Assembly (NCBI RefSeq): GCF_026153455.1
Contig: NZ_CP110629.1
Coordinates: forward strand, 310,001 to 374,000
DNA from: Marinimicrobium sp. C6131
Lineage (GTDB): Bacteria; Pseudomonadota; Gammaproteobacteria; Pseudomonadales; Cellvibrionaceae
Direction: 5' to 3'
DNA: 64,000 nucleotides
Shown: positions 61,712-64,000 of the stretch, piece by piece
Numbering within the stretch: the first letter of the stretch is position 1
How the letters are laid out: every line of letters starts with the position of its first letter
Made by a program: the position numbers and the translations under genes
Notes under the pieces: model-generated
What the model saw: only the letters and a program-made list of their open reading frames with translations
The model's database searches: none
Told to the model about the DNA's origin: nothing

Positions 61712-61855
61712 GTCGATCCTGACGGGCGAAGTGGAATAGGGTATTCTTGGCACGCTAACAGTCTTTTGAACCATAACGGGCCGGAAGGCCTGTGCCGGAC
61801 TGTGGCATCGGTCAATACCCAAACCATAACCAATAAAAGCCTGTGAGGTGTTTCC

Positions 61856-63613
61856 ATGTCCCACACTGTCTATCGCACACTGGCGCTATCCGCGCTGATC
61901 AGCGCACTGGCCGCCTGCCAGTCAGACCCCGCGCAAACAGAAACTCCAACTGAGCCGGACGCGTCGTCAGCCATTCAGGTCAATCAGCTTGGCTTCTACC
62001 CGCACGCCTCCAAAGTGGCCGCGGTACCGGCCGGAGCCGCATCGGACTTTGAGTTGGTGGATACCGCCACCGGCCAGGTGGTTTACCAGAGTCGACTGGG
62101 AGAGGCAAAAGTCTGGCCGGTGTCGGGCGAGGCGGTCCGGTTAGCCGACTTCTCTGACGTCGAAGCGCCCGGTCGCTATGTGGTGCGGGTCGATGGTCTG
62201 GCCGATTCGGCCCCACTTGAAATTCGCGACGCGGTATACGGCGAGCTGAACGATGCCGTCATCAAAGCCTACTACTTTAACCGTGCCAGCACGGAGCTGC
62301 TCGCCGAGCACGCCGGTGACTACGCGCGTCCCATGGGCCACCCTGACGACAGTGTCACCATTCACGCCTCGGCGGCCTCTGATGTGCGTCCGGAAGGCAC
62401 CGAGTTGAGCAGCCCCAAAGGCTGGTACGACGCGGGCGACTACAACAAGTACATCGTCAACTCCGGCATCAGCACCTATACCCTGCTGGCCGCCTATGAG
62501 CACTTCCCGGCGTTCTATCGCGATCGTGACCTGAACATCCCGGAAAGCGGCAACGCCGTACCCGACCTGCTGGATGAGTCCATGTGGAACCTGAGCTGGA
62601 TGCTCACCATGCAGGACCCGAATGATGGCGGTGTGTATCATAAACTGACCACCCTGAACTTCTCCGGCAAGGTCATGCCCCACGAGGCGACCGAGCCCCG
62701 CTATATGGTCCAGAAAGGCACCGCGGCCGCCCTGAACTTTGCCGCCACCATGGCGGTGGCCAGCCGTGTATATGCCGACTATGAGGCCGAATTCCCGGGC
62801 TTCTCCGAGCAGGCGCTTGCCGCGGCGAAGGCCGCCTGGGATTGGGCCAAAGCCAATCCCGATGTCATCTATCGCAATCCGGAGGATGTGCGCACCGGCG
62901 AGTACGGCGATGATGAATTCTCGGACGAGTTTGTCTGGGCTGCGGTGGAGCTGGCCCTGACCACCGGTGATGAGCGTTACTGGGACGAGGTCAACCTGGC
63001 CGAGGCCGCCATTGAGGTGCCGAGTTGGGCCGACGCCGTCGGTCAGCCCTGGATGTCCATGGCGCACCACCTGGAACAGGTGCCCGAGGCGCTGCAGGCG
63101 CCGGTGAAGGACAAAGTGGCCGGTTTGGCGCAAGACCTGCGTGATGAGTGGCGGGCATCGGCGTCCGGTGTTCCCATGCGCGCACAGGACTTCGTCTGGG
63201 GCAGCAACGGTGTGGCCATGAATATGGCGATGATGATGCTGACCGCCCACCAGCTGAGCGACGACCCCGAGAACCTGCAGGTGGCACAGTCCCTGATGGA
63301 TTATGTTCTGGGGCGCAATCCCACCGGCTATTCCTACGTGACCGGGTTTGGTGCGCGCACCCCGCAGCACATCCATCACCGCCCCTCCGAGGCCGATGCC
63401 GTGGCCGCGCCGGTTCCGGGCTTCCTGGCCGGTGGTCCTCACAGCGGTCAACAGGACGCCGGTGACTGTCCGGTCGCTTATCCGTCGGACAAGCCCGCCA
63501 AATCCTATCTGGATCACTGGTGCAGCTATGCGTCCAACGAAATCACCATCAACTGGAACGCACCGCTGGTGTACGTTTCCGGTGCATTGGAGGTATTGAG
63601 CGAGCGCCGCTAA
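61856..63613 (+). CDS. GH9 cellulase-type lipoprotein
   Basis: A lipoprotein endoglucanase candidate of 585 residues with signal and lipobox ALAAC (Cys20). A cellulase Ig-like N-terminal domain (about 38-122) leads to an (alpha/alpha)6 GH9 domain. Catalytic parts are intact: GWYDAGDYNKY (nucleophile/base aspartates), HHRPSEAD-type substrate histidine segment and SNEITINWNAPLVY with the acid glutamate. Such lipoproteins usually digest cello- or beta-glucan oligomers at the cell surface or periplasm. This copy is closer to canonical GH9 than the 859-residue one in the window. Confidence 0.92.
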   Translation: MSHTVYRTLALSALISALAACQSDPAQTETPTEPDASSAIQVNQLGFYPHASKVAAVPAGAASDFELVDTATGQVVYQSRLGEAKVWPVSGEAVRLADFSDVEAPGRYVVRVDGLADSAPLEIRDAVYGELNDAVIKAYYFNRASTELLAEHAGDYARPMGHPDDSVTIHASAASDVRPEGTELSSPKGWYDAGDYNKYIVNSGISTYTLLAAYEHFPAFYRDRDLNIPESGNAVPDLLDESMWNLSWMLTMQDPNDGGVYHKLTTLNFSGKVMPHEATEPRYMVQKGTAAALNFAATMAVASRVYADYEAEFPGFSEQALAAAKAAWDWAKANPDVIYRNPEDVRTGEYGDDEFSDEFVWAAVELALTTGDERYWDEVNLAEAAIEVPSWADAVGQPWMSMAHHLEQVPEALQAPVKDKVAGLAQDLRDEWRASASGVPMRAQDFVWGSNGVAMNMAMMMLTAHQLSDDPENLQVAQSLMDYVLGRNPTGYSYVTGFGARTPQHIHHRPSEADAVAAPVPGFLAGGPHSGQQDAGDCPVAYPSDKPAKSYLDHWCSYASNEITINWNAPLVYVSGALEVLSERR

Positions 63614-63676
63614 CAGCCTGGTGGGTGGCAGGCATTGCGGGCTTTCCGTATAATGTCACCCAACAACGCATTCGAA

Positions 63677-63733
63677 TAAAAACCCACCTCAACCCCCTGG
63701 CGATTACCACGCCCGGGGGCGGTGGGTTTTTTT
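63677..63733 (+). terminator. intrinsic terminator after the GH9 gene
   Basis: An AAAACCCACC arm pairs with GGTGGGTTTT, with a second internal GC stem (CCCCC/GGGGG and GGCG/GCC), and ends in a run of seven T at 63727-63733. It separates the GH9 gene from the doubtful small ORF. Confidence 0.75.
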
Positions 63734-63768
63734 ATGGCTGCGCGATTGACCGACAGACGTAACCGGAG

Positions 63769-63885
63769 ATGTTTATGCGCCGTTTATTGCAGTTTTGCTG
63801 GGTTCAACACCGGGTCATTACCCGAGGCAAATTGATCGGTGGAATGAATATCGAAGGACGGCGCAGTGACAGCTTCTGGTTCTGA
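63769..63885 (+). CDS. possible 38-residue small protein
   Basis: ATG 63769 (or ATG 63775, better spaced from GGAG at 63765-63768) opens a frame that starts MFMRRLLQFCWVQHRVI and ends in DSFWF. It is basic with a mildly amphipathic N-terminus and lies between two intrinsic terminators, so it would be transcribed on its own. I recognise no family. It could equally be the body of a small RNA. Nothing besides position and a weak ribosome binding site supports translation. Confidence 0.3.
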   Translation: MFMRRLLQFCWVQHRVITRGKLIGGMNIEGRRSDSFWF

Positions 63886-63910
63886 CACAGTGACCGCTCC
63901 CTCACAACAC

Positions 63911-63942
63911 AAACCCCGCGCAACGCGGGGTTTGCTGTTTTT
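63911..63942 (+). terminator. intrinsic terminator
   Basis: Ten-base arms AAACCCCGCG (63911-63920) and CGCGGGGTTT (63924-63933) close a three-base CAA loop and are followed by GCTGTTTTT. Strong in both orientations. Confidence 0.8.
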
Positions 63943-64000
63943 ACGGGCCGACAATGCTAGTCTTCGCAGTGCTTTTATCACCCTTTGGATAACACAGGAT

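Noticed and set aside
1..64000. Defence islands, prophage, transposase or tRNA-linked integration signatures
   Set aside because: All gene-sized frames on their coding strand are accounted for by housekeeping, respiratory, signalling or carbohydrate genes. I saw no integrase, transposase, toxin-antitoxin or restriction motif and no tRNA cloverleaf, though small RNAs cannot be ruled out by eye.

Overview
The window is about 64 kb of GC-rich bacterial chromosome, densely packed with genes on both strands. I see no insertion sequence, prophage, CRISPR array, rRNA or tRNA. Gene content points to an aerobic or microaerobic, polysaccharide-degrading gammaproteobacterium. Supporting evidence is the rnfABCDGE order, cbb3 and caa3-like oxidases, the purN-purM-DUF2066-hda block, DinG-YqcC, YaeQ and Hda. 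Two GH9 lipoproteins and a GH16 laminarinase-like enzyme suggest the Cellvibrionales (Marinimicrobium, Microbulbifer, Saccharophagus and relatives). That placement is an inference from gene content and was not checked by a search.

Layout. 0.2-10.5 kb: pyrB, a REC-GGDEF-REC regulator, an acyltransferase-dinG-yqcC run, argS, a dienoyl-CoA-reductase-like SDR, phhB and an orphan periplasmic binding protein. 10.6-20.2 kb: a divergent GH9 lipoprotein, a large GAF/PAS/GGDEF/EAL protein, a beta carbonic anhydrase, sbcB, yaeQ and argG. 20.3-29.0 kb: the complete ccoNOQP-ccoGHIS locus plus a TauE/SafE-like membrane protein, with an Anr/FNR-type box and -10 hexamer spaced as in a class II promoter. 29.2-34.9 kb: an Omp85-type outer-membrane protein, a Skp/OmpH-like protein and a very large fusion of a dihaem cytochrome c peroxidase to FG-GAP repeats and an ASPIC/UnbV domain. 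34.9-44.0 kb, minus strand: an MscS channel, the complete rnfABCDGE operon and metG.

44.0-44.6 kb is a 619-base gap between metG and mrp. It holds the most unusual structure in the window: two 111-113 bp elements in opposite orientation. Each has a perfect 30-31 bp outer inverted repeat that differs between the two copies, around a conserved 51-base core. The core folds into two internal hairpins, and the differences between copies are compensatory. 44.6-54.8 kb: mrp, a GH16 enzyme, dcd, and a minus-strand cytochrome c oxidase operon (II with two cytochrome c domains, I, two III-type subunits, IV, Sco). 55.2-64 kb: a VanY-like peptidase, SlyD, a DUF3108 protein, purN-purM, a DUF2066 protein, hda, a second GH9 lipoprotein and one doubtful small ORF between two terminators.

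Together the respiratory genes form a branched chain: Rnf at the NADH/ferredoxin level, a high-affinity cbb3 oxidase with its own Cu/haem assembly genes, a low-affinity caa3-like oxidase with Sco, and a periplasmic dihaem peroxidase fusion. The glycoside hydrolases supply sugar from beta-glucans.
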